A stretch of 64,000 nt of DNA from Symmachiella dynata (GTDB taxonomy: Bacteria; Planctomycetota; Planctomycetia; Planctomycetales; Planctomycetaceae), in the NCBI RefSeq assembly GCF_007747995.1, contig NZ_CP036276.1:4083001-4147000 (forward strand), given 5' to 3'. The position numbers were made by a program, and so were the translations under genes. Below the pieces are notes generated by a model. It saw only the letters and a list, made by a program, of their open reading frames with translations, did not search any database and was not told the origin of the DNA. Below, in pieces: positions 1-8,828 of this stretch; positions within the stretch are counted from its first letter, which is position 1, and each line of letters opens with the position of its first letter.

Positions 1-1935
1 AGTTTTGATCACACAGCGACTGTGTGGGACGGGCGAACGGGTGAGCAGCTTGCCCAATTGTCACATGATGGCCCCGTCTCAGACGTGGTTTTTGACTCGA
101 CAGGTCGTAATTTGTTTACTGCGAGTGGGGATGAGACCGCACGAATTTGGAATTGGCGAAAACCAATTGAGGAGGGAGGAGAAAATCCCAAGGTCCTCCA
201 TCACGATAATGCGATCTCGGTGATGGCGATCACGCACAACGATCAAACGATGATTACGGGGACAAACAGCGGAGACGTTTATCTATGGGACGTCGCAACC
301 GCGGAAGAGGTCGACTCAGAACAAAATGTACACAATGGCTTGATTGCCCACATCACCTGTAGCCCCGACGGTAAACTGTTTGCGACAGCCAGCCATGACA
401 GAACGGCTCGTCTGTGGCGCGTCGCAGACGGATACACTCTACATAGCGAGCCGTTTGTGCACCAATTTCGTACGAACTCGGTGGCGTTTAGCGATGACAG
501 TCGCTTGCTGGCGACAGCAAGCGAGGATGGCACGGTGCGTATTTGGGATACCACAACCGGCAGCCCCGCCACACCACTGATCCCCCACAGCGGAAGCGTC
601 TCGCATGTGGAGTTTTTGCCGGGCCGGGACCAAAAGCTCAAATTGCTGACAAGCTGCACCGACGGAACCGCACGACTCTGGGAATTGGCCACTAAGCCGA
701 GAAGGCTCCCTTTGCCGCATATGTCTCCAGTGAATTGTTTTGCGAGCTGCCCGCAAAGCAATTGGTACGTGATGACGAACAAGGGCAATCAAAACTCGCT
801 GATGACTGTTCAAATCACTGACGAAGGAGAACTAAACACGCAGACAATTCCAGTGAACATTGAAATCGATGGGATCGCACTGCACACATCCTGCGCAACA
901 CTGAGCGCAGATGCAAAATATTTAGCTGCCGGTTTCACCGAAGGTTACGTGACCACTTGGGACCTAGTCAATGCAAACCCCGTCTCGGCACTGCTGGCGC
1001 ATGACGGAGCAGTCCAAACCATTGAATTGAGCGACGACGGGAAACTCCTCCTTGTCCGCTGTCGCAATGGCGCGAAAGAGCAGACTGTCACGTGTTGGGA
1101 TACCCAAAACTCTGACGAGCCCCTCTGGTCACTCGATGGGGCGATTGCACATGCCACGTTCAGTCGCAAGGGGACTCAAGTCGCAGTTGCGAATGGAAAT
1201 GAAACACTGATACTAAACGCCCTTACGGGAATCTCCACTGGCGTGAAGATCACACACAACCACCGAATGCGACACTGTCAGTTTTCCCCTAATGGACAAC
1301 TGTTGCTAACGTGCAGCGATGACAAGACAGCGCGGCTGTGGAATGTTTCCTCCGGAAAACCAGTGGGAAACCCGCTCGTCCATACCGCCTCGGTTATTTA
1401 TGGCATGTTCGACCCCACGGGAACACGAGTCGCCACTCTCGCCTACGATACCACGACGGTCTCCGGAGAAAATTCGGCACGAGTATGGGATGTTGGCACC
1501 ACAACTCCGCTCACGAAGCGTCTTCCGCACTTCGTCCTATCAGCATCGTCAACAGCGACAAGTTCTTTAATGTTTAGTCAGGATGGCAAGCTGCTATTGA
1601 CCGTAGGAAAGAGCCCCGACGCAGCCTATGTGTGGGGTGTGGACACCAGTGAATTAGCTCTGCCACCGTTGTCATCGAACGCCCCGATTTTAGCTGCAGG
1701 TTTTGCCAACAGCGATCAGTCAATCCTGCTCTTGCATGGCAAAGATCCCGCCGAAGATACGCTGCACTCGTTGAGTCTGCATGAACTGCCCAAAGATACC
1801 CGCGATGTCGACACCATCATACAACACACCAAATTGCTCTCAAGCCAGCGGATCGACAAACTGTCCGACGCCATGCCGCTGACGCCGACTGAGCTTCATA
1901 ATTTGTGGAACAAATTCCGCAGCCCTGCCCAATAA
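1..1935 (+). CDS. WD40-repeat protein, C-terminal part (5' end outside window)
   Basis: The reading frame is open from base 1, so the gene starts upstream; the GTG at 22 is only an internal valine codon. About 644 residues are visible. They hold repeated WD40 blades: each unit ends in a W-D or W-N (for example TARIWNW, VYLWDVAT, ARLWRVADG, VRIWDTT, ARLWNVSSG) after an S/D-rich stretch with a G-x-L-L-x-T core. This makes one or two beta-propellers, a scaffold for protein contacts. The last ~60 residues (LHNLWNKF region) lack blades. In planctomycetes such C-terminal propellers commonly follow a Ser/Thr kinase and a membrane helix, as in the kinase at 50034; that is inference because the N-terminus is not in the window. 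The stop is TAA at 1933-1935. Confidence 0.85.
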   Translation, partial: SFDHTATVWDGRTGEQLAQLSHDGPVSDVVFDSTGRNLFTASGDETARIWNWRKPIEEGGENPKVLHHDNAISVMAITHNDQTMITGTNSGDVYLWDVATAEEVDSEQNVHNGLIAHITCSPDGKLFATASHDRTARLWRVADGYTLHSEPFVHQFRTNSVAFSDDSRLLATASEDGTVRIWDTTTGSPATPLIPHSGSVSHVEFLPGRDQKLKLLTSCTDGTARLWELATKPRRLPLPHMSPVNCFASCPQSNWYVMTNKGNQNSLMTVQITDEGELNTQTIPVNIEIDGIALHTSCATLSADAKYLAAGFTEGYVTTWDLVNANPVSALLAHDGAVQTIELSDDGKLLLVRCRNGAKEQTVTCWDTQNSDEPLWSLDGAIAHATFSRKGTQVAVANGNETLILNALTGISTGVKITHNHRMRHCQFSPNGQLLLTCSDDKTARLWNVSSGKPVGNPLVHTASVIYGMFDPTGTRVATLAYDTTTVSGENSARVWDVGTTTPLTKRLPHFVLSASSTATSSLMFSQDGKLLLTVGKSPDAAYVWGVDTSELALPPLSSNAPILAAGFANSDQSILLLHGKDPAEDTLHSLSLHELPKDTRDVDTIIQHTKLLSSQRIDKLSDAMPLTPTELHNLWNKFRSPAQ

Positions 1936-2018
1936 ATTTGACGCGCGATTCATTTCCATGTGACAATGAATCGCGAACCGCGATCCTACCCCTTTTCTTA
2001 CCTGAGATGGAGATTGCA

Positions 2019-2669
2019 ATGGAAGTTACTCGCAGAGAAATGCTCACGGCTGCCTCGGCAGTTGGTGTAACAGCGGCACTGGCTCAGGGACAGGCGGCAG
2101 CCGCATTACAGGAACAGAAGGAAACAGTTGCAAGAGTAATTGTCGGCGCTTGGAAAGAGGACGATGTTGTTGAGGGACATTTCTCTAGAGCGGTGCGTCT
2201 CATTAAACGTTCATCCCCAAAGGTTTTTAAATATTTCACCAAAGGCAACCTCATTCGATTTGTTTTTGACGAGAATGGAACCAGAATCCCAGGCCATCGC
2301 ATCCGTGGTTTTTATAAAGACAGCGAATTCGATCAAAAGAATAAACTGAGCTATGTGTATGCATATTCTTACGAGGAAAATGCACCTAGAACTTGTCACT
2401 TTTTGGCGGTCGGTAGTGTATCGCGTGACGCTAGAAGAAAAGTGCGAGAGACTATCGAAGAGATTATCGCGGATCTCCAGGAGCACAGAGAAGATATTGG
2501 AATTCCCACCCTAACCTTTCCCGACATCCCCACCGCCTTAATGAAAGACAAATCTTTCCTGTCGAAGATGTTACGATATTTGGCAAGCAATCAAGACACT
2601 ATGGATGGAGTCAGCTTTACCAAAAACACCCCTCCGACCAACTGGACGTTGGAACTCACTCGGCCATAA
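2019..2669 (+). CDS. Exported protein of unknown function with Tat-like signal
   Basis: No known family recognised. From the ATG at 2019 the product has 216 residues and begins MEVTRREMLTAASAVG, a twin-arginine-like signal (TRREML followed by a short hydrophobic stretch and AAAA cleavage region), so export is likely. A GGAGA at 2009-2013 lies 5 nt before this ATG and decides the start; an in-frame ATG at 2007 adds only four residues, and the longer frame from 1905 overlaps the WD40 gene. The mature part is charged and mixed alpha/beta (VFKYFTKGNLIRFVF, VRETIEEIIADLQEHRED), with no visible metal or catalytic motif. It is followed within 62 nt by another short unknown gene on the same strand, so the two may be co-transcribed. 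Confidence 0.6.
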   Translation: MEVTRREMLTAASAVGVTAALAQGQAAAALQEQKETVARVIVGAWKEDDVVEGHFSRAVRLIKRSSPKVFKYFTKGNLIRFVFDENGTRIPGHRIRGFYKDSEFDQKNKLSYVYAYSYEENAPRTCHFLAVGSVSRDARRKVRETIEEIIADLQEHREDIGIPTLTFPDIPTALMKDKSFLSKMLRYLASNQDTMDGVSFTKNTPPTNWTLELTRP

Positions 2670-2731
2670 ACGACAAATGTAATTGCCAAATTGAATTCAC
2701 GACTTTCTACACATGAAAGGGAAACTATACA

Positions 2732-3067
2732 ATGGCAGGATATTTCACCGTAACAATTTTATGGCCGCCACCAGAAGCACTTAAAGCGTTAACGGGGGGA
2801 GAGGCTGTCGTGACAACTGAGGTTGTATCCGGGGGAGGGTGCAAAGGGACAGTCACACTCGACTATACATGCGAGGCGACCGGCAGCGGAGACGATCCTG
2901 AATTGAGTAAAACCACGGACTCCGTGTTTATCGATAATGGAACCGACGGATCGAGTAGCGTTAAGATTACGGGAGATCCTGGGCAAATCGTTGAGTTAAC
3001 GGTGGAAGGGACACATCCCACTTGTGGGTATGATACTGACTCGGAAACGATAATCTTGAGTTCTTAG
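2732..3067 (+). CDS. Small hypothetical protein, beta-rich
   Basis: A 111-residue protein with no recognised family. It has no signal peptide. The composition (many T, V, G, S; alternating hydrophobic residues; four Cys at GGCKG, DYTCEA and THPTCGY) suggests an Ig-like or similar beta-sandwich. The ATG at 2732 follows an AAAGGGAAA stretch that can serve as ribosome binding site. It sits between two other small unknown genes. The short length and the absence of overlap with a better frame are the main support, so the call as a real gene is moderate. Confidence 0.5.
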   Translation: MAGYFTVTILWPPPEALKALTGGEAVVTTEVVSGGGCKGTVTLDYTCEATGSGDDPELSKTTDSVFIDNGTDGSSSVKITGDPGQIVELTVEGTHPTCGYDTDSETIILSS

Positions 3068-3101
3068 AAATTGCAGGCGAATCTAGACATCCCTAGAACC
3101 A

Positions 3102-3177
3102 GTTTCAAAACCCGGTTGCGCCTGTTCGAGAATCTAAAATACAAGTGCGAGCGCGACGCATCAGAGGGTTTTGAAAC
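3102..3177. repeat. 12-bp perfect inverted repeat
   Basis: GTTTCAAAACCC at 3102-3113 is repeated in inverse orientation at 3166-3177, with a 52-nt spacer. It lies between the stop of the 111-residue gene and the likely start of the next gene, so it could form a leader or terminator stem-loop. There is no T-run after the right arm, which argues against an intrinsic terminator. Confidence 0.6.
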
Positions 3178-3199
3178 CAGTTATCGGTATGAAAGGCGG

Positions 3200-3832
3200 A
3201 TGTGCACCATGTCTTGGCAAAAACTCGTCTGTGAGGAAGAACACGCGAGATTTGCGGAGATCATGCGGCTTATGGATGAGCGTTATAGCGCGCTCCGCTT
3301 TGATCAATTTCAACACTGGTTGCAGTGCAAACAGGAAGCCGAAAAACACCCGGAGCTATTCGGTTGGTTTGACGGCGACCCCACTGACCTCACCAATATC
3401 CGGCAAGTGATGGCCGTCACATCCGATCAGGATGATGACGGTCATCGCTCCGGTTTAGGAATCTCGATGCTCGGCATTGCGGCGGATGTCATCCCGGAAA
3501 CGGAGTGGAATCTGCAGAATGTCGAAATGTGGCTGTCGCGATTTTTATTGTGTGTTAAGCAACTGATCGGCCTGGACGCTACGATTCGGGCCATCCGCCC
3601 TAAAACAATGACCTGGAAAGCTGCCGAACAGATCCACGATTTGATGAAAACGGGCATCGTGTTCGACTCGGATGTCGCGGCCGAAGGGAGACTGCATGCT
3701 GGGGTCTACCAGGAAAGAGACATCGGCGATTCACTGTATTGGAAGATGCGTATTACCCGCTTGGACCAACGACCGCCAAGTGAATCCGCCGCAACCGGTG
3801 TATTGGGTGAGAGTCTGTCGGTTCAGCGATAG
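3200..3832 (+). CDS. Hypothetical protein, 210 residues
   Basis: No family recognised. The frame is open from 3071 but the region 3071-3199 carries an inverted repeat and reads poorly as protein; ATG codons at 3200 and 3209 (MCTMSWQKLVCEEE) are the plausible starts, both near an AAAGGCGGA. The protein is soluble, helical and rich in W and charged residues (RFDQFQHWLQCKQEAEKH, NVEMWLSRFLLCVKQLIG). A central stretch (VTSDQDDDGHRSGLG) looks like a loop. It is the last of three small unknown genes that follow the WD40 gene. No transmembrane segment or signal peptide is visible. Confidence 0.55.
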   Translation: MCTMSWQKLVCEEEHARFAEIMRLMDERYSALRFDQFQHWLQCKQEAEKHPELFGWFDGDPTDLTNIRQVMAVTSDQDDDGHRSGLGISMLGIAADVIPETEWNLQNVEMWLSRFLLCVKQLIGLDATIRAIRPKTMTWKAAEQIHDLMKTGIVFDSDVAAEGRLHAGVYQERDIGDSLYWKMRITRLDQRPPSESAATGVLGESLSVQR

Positions 3833-3904
3833 ATCATTAGGGGAATCATATCTGCAAGGCGACTGCTAAAAAGGGCCGCCGTATATCCGCGTAACCAATC
3901 AACC

Positions 3905-5335
3905 TCAGGTGGTTGGCGGGGGAGCGTTGTAGAAGCGGCCCCATAGCTGATCGAAGATGCCCACCAGAAGAATGGAAACGCCTGCGACAGGCAGGACCAG
4001 TGCGCAGAGGACCACGATTCCCCAACCCCAATTGGGGAGCGAACGCGCAGGACGTCGTGGGAAACCGGTACGGCCACTCGGCTTCCGCATCCACCACATC
4101 CACAGGCCGGTGATCGACAGCGCCAACATGACGACCGCAGCGATCAGGGCCAGGATCTTGGTGGGTGTTCCAAATATTTGCCCCATATGTATGGAGACAG
4201 CCCACAAACGGACCCGGTAGAGTAATTTCAGGTCGCTGCCATCGACAACGTTCAGCAACTCACCGGTGTATTGATCGACATCGACTGAACGGTAGGAGTT
4301 TTTGTCTTCGTCCTGTATTAGAAACGCGCGATGCGCATGTTCGGGCGATTCTGCAAAACGAATTCTGACAGCATCGTTGGGTCGTGATTGGGCAAGAAAT
4401 GTCGGCACAATTTCATCCAACGTTGCCACCGGCGTGCCCTCAGCAACCGGTTTCGATTGAGGAGGAATGAACCATTCCTTAATCGGCCAATGCCCTGCTT
4501 TTTTCGCCGTGGTATTAAATGCGTTTCCCATCAGCGGTGAGAAAAACAAACCCGTGGCGGTGACGATCAATAGCAGCGGGACCACGTAGATCCCCGTCAC
4601 CGCATGCCAATCGCGCAGGATCGCATAAAGCTTTCCCCGAACCCGGGGCACCCAGACCCCCACATTTTTTTTGCTGCGAGGCCACCATAGAAAGACCCCG
4701 GTCGCTAACAAAATAATACCCCAACACGTTGTCAGTTCTGTGACAAAGCGGCCAGTCGTGCCGAGTAATAGATTGCGATGCAGTTCGAGAACAATATGAA
4801 AAAAATCGTGCTCGGCAATCTGCGTTCCCAGCAGCGCCCCCGAATAGGGATCAATGTGAATGAGCTTGTGCTCCTCGGGACCATGCTCCCCTTCTTCGCC
4901 GTGATGGCCGACAAACTGAATCGAACGCGTGCTGTCCGGATAGACGATGAGTGCTTCCAGGTCGCTGGAACCATGGGCGGTGACGGCCACCTGTTTGAGT
5001 TCTTCGTAACTCATTCGTTGTTCCGCCGGCGTCACGCGCAGCAAATCGTGATCGCGAAACTCGGTCAGCTCCGTGCGAAAGACGTAGAGCGCCCCAGTGA
5101 TGGTAACGATCCACAATATCGGAGCGGTGAGTAAACCGGCATAAAAATGCCAGCGCCAGACATTCGCATACAGATTCCCAGACGCGGCCGGTTTGGGGGA
5201 GGCGGCTGCATCGTTTTGCGAATTGCCTTCCCTCTCGAGCGCGGGGGCCTCCAGTTGCGGAGAATCCTGTGCAGAGCCATCGTGCTGCACATCGTGAGCA
5301 TCCAACGAAGTATCCGTCATGGGAGCAGAACTCAT
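3905..5335 (-). CDS. PepSY-associated TM domain membrane protein
   Basis: A 476-residue inner-membrane protein of the PepSY_TM family (PF03929 type), often found with siderophore uptake and thought to help ferric-siderophore reduction or iron release. The N-terminal ~55 residues are a polar cytoplasmic tail. TM1 (about 62-90, WRWHFYAGLLTAPILW) is followed by a PepSY-like extracytoplasmic region, then TM2 (FVTELTTCWGIILLATG), TM3 (DWHAVTGIYVVPLLL), a second periplasmic domain, TM4 (AVVMLALSITGLWMWW) and TM5 (WGIVVLCALVLPVAG). The family's membrane histidines are present (WHFYAGL, ELHRN, DWHAVTG, SIHMG). It lies 192 bp downstream of a DUF1559 gene on the same strand and may share its promoter. 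The start is taken as the first ATG; an internal ATG five codons later is possible. Confidence 0.85.
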   Translation of the reverse strand: MSSAPMTDTSLDAHDVQHDGSAQDSPQLEAPALEREGNSQNDAAASPKPAASGNLYANVWRWHFYAGLLTAPILWIVTITGALYVFRTELTEFRDHDLLRVTPAEQRMSYEELKQVAVTAHGSSDLEALIVYPDSTRSIQFVGHHGEEGEHGPEEHKLIHIDPYSGALLGTQIAEHDFFHIVLELHRNLLLGTTGRFVTELTTCWGIILLATGVFLWWPRSKKNVGVWVPRVRGKLYAILRDWHAVTGIYVVPLLLIVTATGLFFSPLMGNAFNTTAKKAGHWPIKEWFIPPQSKPVAEGTPVATLDEIVPTFLAQSRPNDAVRIRFAESPEHAHRAFLIQDEDKNSYRSVDVDQYTGELLNVVDGSDLKLLYRVRLWAVSIHMGQIFGTPTKILALIAAVVMLALSITGLWMWWMRKPSGRTGFPRRPARSLPNWGWGIVVLCALVLPVAGVSILLVGIFDQLWGRFYNAPPPTT

Positions 5336-5527
5336 CTAGGAGAAAAGCTTGTCGGTCGTTAGCCGTATAGACACCGGTCTGCGGTGGGAATTTCGCAGAC
5401 CGGTTTAAAACGTCGCATCGTTCACTGGCGGGCAAGCCGCCAGTGGCACCCCATATTGGGATGACCATGTACTTGATGGAGCGCTGTCGTACTAACACAC
5501 CCTGAAATCGATCCGGCAGCGTGCCGT

Positions 5528-6535
5528 TTAGAACTCGCCGATGATTTCGCCACCCGAGCGAGTCCAGAGCGCGCGATAGAGTGTCTCGTCAATCGAATCT
5601 CCCGCTCCACGGACGCTCCCATCCATCAACAGGACATTGGCAATGCCGGAGTGATAGCTGCGGGCAGCGGTCAGCTTCGACGAACTGGAGAAAGCATCGG
5701 GGATCTGGCTATTCGGCGTTAAGTATCCGTTCATCACCGGACCAAAGGGAACAGTCCCCCGCAGCCAAGAGGTTAACCGAAAACCTTCCGTATTCGCATA
5801 GGGAGGTGCAGCGGCAACTTCAGCGTAGCCCCCTTCCATACGATACCTTTTCACATCGTTGTCCGTCCCGGTCGTATCGGAGCCCGGTCCACGCGTCGAC
5901 TCGGCAAAGGCAATGGTATTCGTCGTCCCATCGATACAGTCACGGATCTTGGTGCTGGCTCCCGCCCAAAAAAGGCCGTTCCCCTTACCGAGCGGGTGAA
6001 TCGGAGGATAAGCACTGCCGTTGTCGTAATCTATGCCATCACCCTGGTTGGCTGCATAGTTGCACCCCGCATACTCATATAAATCTTGATAAGGCTCGAT
6101 GGCGTTCGTGACCGCTGGATCACTGGGACACAGGAACATCGAAACGACCGTCTTGGCAACCGGTTGCATTTCAGTGGGAAGTGGTTGAATTGCCGGGTGC
6201 CCCAGCTTCAAATTGAAGTCCATTAGGTTTTGCAGGTTCGCCTGATCGCAATAAGGGAGCAGACGCGACAGGGGAGAAAAGTCGTCCGGATAGCCGGACT
6301 CCAATGGATTCCCCGCACTCGGCAGAGTCGTGGCAAAGACATCCATGTAGTTGTGTAAAGCGAGCCCAATCTGCTTGAGATTATTCCGGCATTGGACGCG
6401 GCGGGCCGCTTCGCGCGCTTGTTGGACGGCTGGAAGCAGGAGGGCAATTAGGATCGCAATGATGGCGATCACGACGAGTAATTCAATGAGCGTAAAGGCA
6501 CGTCGCCGGGCACGCTGAGGTGCAAGGTGCATCAA
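5528..6535 (-). CDS. DUF1559 domain-containing pseudopilin-like protein
   Basis: A 335-residue member of the large planctomycete DUF1559 family. It begins with a type IV prepilin-like signal: basic residues, then [20 protein letters not shown], with Glu at position +5 after the expected prepilin-peptidase cut. The motif [20 protein letters not shown] follows, then an exported globular domain. Near the C-terminus is the family's H-x9-DG signature ([12 protein letters not shown]). Function is not established; the proteins probably form or decorate pilus-like or secretion structures in the cell envelope. The gene precedes the PepSY gene on the same strand, and a Fur-like palindrome lies about 120 bp upstream of its start. 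Confidence 0.92.
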   Translation of the reverse strand: MMHLAPQRARRRAFTLIELLVVIAIIAILIALLLPAVQQAREAARRVQCRNNLKQIGLALHNYMDVFATTLPSAGNPLESGYPDDFSPLSRLLPYCDQANLQNLMDFNLKLGHPAIQPLPTEMQPVAKTVVSMFLCPSDPAVTNAIEPYQDLYEYAGCNYAANQGDGIDYDNGSAYPPIHPLGKGNGLFWAGASTKIRDCIDGTTNTIAFAESTRGPGSDTTGTDNDVKRYRMEGGYAEVAAAPPYANTEGFRLTSWLRGTVPFGPVMNGYLTPNSQIPDAFSSSSKLTAARSYHSGIANVLLMDGSVRGAGDSIDETLYRALWTRSGGEIIGEF

Positions 6536-7152
6536 AGGTCTCCTAGGTCATCTGTTCAGGCAAAGTCCAGCGCGACGTCAACTTGGCTGGCTAGGATGAC
6601 CTTGGAGAGAAGGCAATTGGCTGGCGGGCGTACGAACGCGAAACTCAAAATAACGAGACTGAGTCTCAGTGTCAACTCACTTCTCGGGTGATTCGCATGC
6701 AAGCAGAAGCGTCAATCCGCTCCGCCACCTACTACTACGACACGCGACCAGAAAGCTGATTCTTTGGACGTCCTTAGCAGACCGGAGCTCCGAAGAACCG
6801 GTACAGCTCAACTCCGTGGGGATTACGATGCCACCCGAAGCCGACGTCAAGTTTCGTTCCCAGACGCGTCGTGCGGCGTCCTGGGCTTTTGCCAACTGAG
6901 ACGCCAACTCAGACATAGTGACTGAAGTTTTTGAATTTCTCGTTGCGACACATGTCTGGTTGAACGATGCCCACTCGCAAGCAACACCCGACAAGTTAGC
7001 TGGGTTGCATGGAGGGCATGGCACAACTCAGTGGGCGAACCTTTCCCGGCTGCCAGAATCACGCTTACGGGTCGCGTTCGCGGATTCCGGTTGACCTTGT
7101 AGAGCCTGCATCTTAGAGTACATGGAGACTTTACAAGAAGCGGAGTTTATTC
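6536..7152. other. Divergent intergenic region, no convincing gene
   Basis: These 617 bp separate the minus-strand DUF1559 gene from the plus-strand export operon. Short frames exist on both strands (up to 115 codons, minus, 6677-7024) but they have no recognisable domain, no clear ribosome binding site, and overlap each other. Besides the Fur-like palindrome at 6654-6668 I see no repeat or RNA gene. Promoters for both directions should lie here. Confidence 0.5.
6654..6668. promoter_or_regulatory. Fur-like 7-1-7 palindrome
   Basis: CGAGACTGAGTCTCA is an inverted repeat of 7-1-7 layout with one mismatch; the core GAGACTGAGTCTC is a perfect odd palindrome centred on 6661. The 7-1-7 geometry and the TGAGAnT-type half-site resemble Fur boxes. 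It is 119 bp upstream of the DUF1559 start, whose downstream neighbour is a PepSY protein with an iron link, which supports an iron-responsive operator. Identification of the regulator is inference. Confidence 0.45.
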
Positions 7153-7536
7153 GTGTTGCATCGCATAACAGCTATTATCGGTATTCTGACGGTGTTGACA
7201 TGCCCCATCGTATGTCGCGCCGCATCGATATGCTGTTCTCCGACACAAGTCGAAGCCAGTGTCGATTGCTGTCATGATTGCCAAACGAATTCTGATCCTT
7301 GCCACGAGAAACAAGAAGCGCCGGAACACGAAGACTGCACAAAATCGTGTTTTTGCAAGGCCGCCATTTGTGGCAGCGCCATTTCTGGGCTCCCTCCGCT
7401 GAGCCCGAGCCTAATCCAATTGCCGGTAGTTCCAGACGGTAAGTCGGCACTGCCGACAGCATTTGACCATCGCGGAGAAGCGAGTTCTCTGTCTAGCAGC
7501 GGCTTGCGAATCGCGCTGCGCTCGCTGTTGTGCTGA
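7153..7536 (+). CDS. Exported Cys-rich small protein, putative metal binder
   Basis: 127 residues. The GTG at 7153 follows GCGGAG with good spacing and starts a typical signal peptide (HRITAIIGILTVLTCPIVCRA). The mature N-terminal half is very rich in Cys and His: SICCSP, DCCHDC, DPCHEK, EDCTKSCFCKAAICG, with 13 cysteines after the signal. The C-terminal half is plain and Ser/Leu-rich. Such a pattern fits metal binding in the periplasm, but no named family is recognised. It is 60-100 nt ahead of a MacB-like permease gene and probably the first gene of the export operon. The pairing with a His-rich lipoprotein three genes on strengthens a metal-handling role. Confidence 0.7.
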   Translation: MLHRITAIIGILTVLTCPIVCRAASICCSPTQVEASVDCCHDCQTNSDPCHEKQEAPEHEDCTKSCFCKAAICGSAISGLPPLSPSLIQLPVVPDGKSALPTAFDHRGEASSLSSSGLRIALRSLLC

Positions 7537-7629
7537 TGAATGCGTTCCGCCCATCTTTGATGGCGGACTGACGTCTCGCACGTTTGATGACGTGCTTTGA
7601 ATCGACGTATTCTTCAATTTAGCACTTGG

Positions 7630-8805
7630 ATGCCCATGGTCTTCTTTCGACCGCTGCCGTGGGAGTACGGCATACGCAATCTATTGCGCCGGCCGTTGCG
7701 CACGGCGCTGACACTCGTTGCCCTGACCATCGTCACCTTACTGGTGATGGTTGTGCTGGGTTTCGTGCGCGGTTTGGACCGCTCACTCACCACCGGAGGC
7801 CAACCTCAAACGGTGATCGTCTTCTCATTGGGTATGGGGGAAAACTTAGAATACTCCTCGGTTCCCATGCGAACAGCCGATCTGCTGGCGGCGTCGATTC
7901 CGGGTATTCGCGAACGCTATGGAAAGAAGTCTTCCTCGCCCGAACTTTATCTCGGTACGAAGGTCAATCGCGCATTAGAAGCCGAGCCGGAAATGGGGCT
8001 GGTGCGAGGAGTCACGCCGACAGCACTGTTGGTGCACGAAAATGTCGAAATCACACAGGGAAATTGGCCGCGGGTGAACGAAATCTTGGTCGGTCGGATG
8101 GCGGCCACCAAATTGGGACTGACCGCCGCAGAGATCCAACCGGGACGGACGCTATTTTTTGAGGGCCGGGAATGGACCATCAGCGGAACCTTTGCCGCAG
8201 CGGGTGCCACCTATGAATCCGAAGTGTGGTGCCGGCTCGGCGATTTGCAACAGGCGATGAAGCGTCAGGATCTGAGCCTTGTTGCTTTGAATTTGGGACC
8301 CGCAGGCACGTTTCAGGACGTTGATCTGTTCTGCAAGGAACGACTCGATTTGGAACTGCAGGCGATTCGTCAGACCGATTACTTCGCTTCCCTGCAAAAG
8401 GACTATCGTCCCGTCCGTTTGTTGTCCTGGCTGGTCGTAGCGCTCGTCTCCAGTGCGGGGGTGTTCATCGGCTTGAATACGATGTACGGAGCGGTCATCG
8501 GCCGGATTCCCGAATTGGCAACACTGCAAACGATCGGCTTTTCACGCAGGGCGGCCATTTTGAGCATCATGCAAGAAGGGACCATCCTCGCCATGACCTC
8601 TGCCTTGCTGGCTTCTGTTGTGGCGTATGGATTGGTTCATAAAGCAGCGGTCCGATTCACGATGGGCGCCTTCGAGTTGCAAATCGACACGACCACATTG
8701 TTGATCGGATATGGAATTGCATTGTTTTTAGGAATCGTCGGCTCACTTCCGCCGGCGATTCGAATTTTCCGCCTCTCCGTCGTGGACGGACTCAGGGCAA
8801 TTTAA
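7630..8805 (+). CDS. ABC transporter permease, FtsX/MacB family (first of two)
   Basis: 391 residues from the ATG at 7630 (MPMVFFRPLPWEYGIRN); an upstream TTG at 7597 would add 11 residues but fits relatives less well. The layout is that of FtsX-like permeases: TM1 (TALTLVALTIVTLLVMVVLGF), a large extracytoplasmic domain (about 60-275), then three TM segments (LLSWLVVALVSSAGVFIGL, ILAMTSALLASVVAYGL, LLIGYGIALFLGIVGSLPPAI). The motif ELATLQTIGFSRRAAILSIMQEG is the usual cytoplasmic coupling loop that contacts the ATPase. It would act in the inner membrane with the ATPase at 11137 and the adaptor at 9509. Its distance from the ATPase and the presence of a second permease suggest a heterodimer. 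Confidence 0.9.
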   Translation: MPMVFFRPLPWEYGIRNLLRRPLRTALTLVALTIVTLLVMVVLGFVRGLDRSLTTGGQPQTVIVFSLGMGENLEYSSVPMRTADLLAASIPGIRERYGKKSSSPELYLGTKVNRALEAEPEMGLVRGVTPTALLVHENVEITQGNWPRVNEILVGRMAATKLGLTAAEIQPGRTLFFEGREWTISGTFAAAGATYESEVWCRLGDLQQAMKRQDLSLVALNLGPAGTFQDVDLFCKERLDLELQAIRQTDYFASLQKDYRPVRLLSWLVVALVSSAGVFIGLNTMYGAVIGRIPELATLQTIGFSRRAAILSIMQEGTILAMTSALLASVVAYGLVHKAAVRFTMGAFELQIDTTTLLIGYGIALFLGIVGSLPPAIRIFRLSVVDGLRAI

Positions 8806-8828
8806 CACTCTACGAAAAGGATTTACGA

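Noticed and set aside
6677-7024. 115-codon minus-strand frame in the gap before the DUF1559 gene
   Set aside because: No ribosome binding site, no known domain, and competing frames on the other strand; kept only as an unexplained gap.
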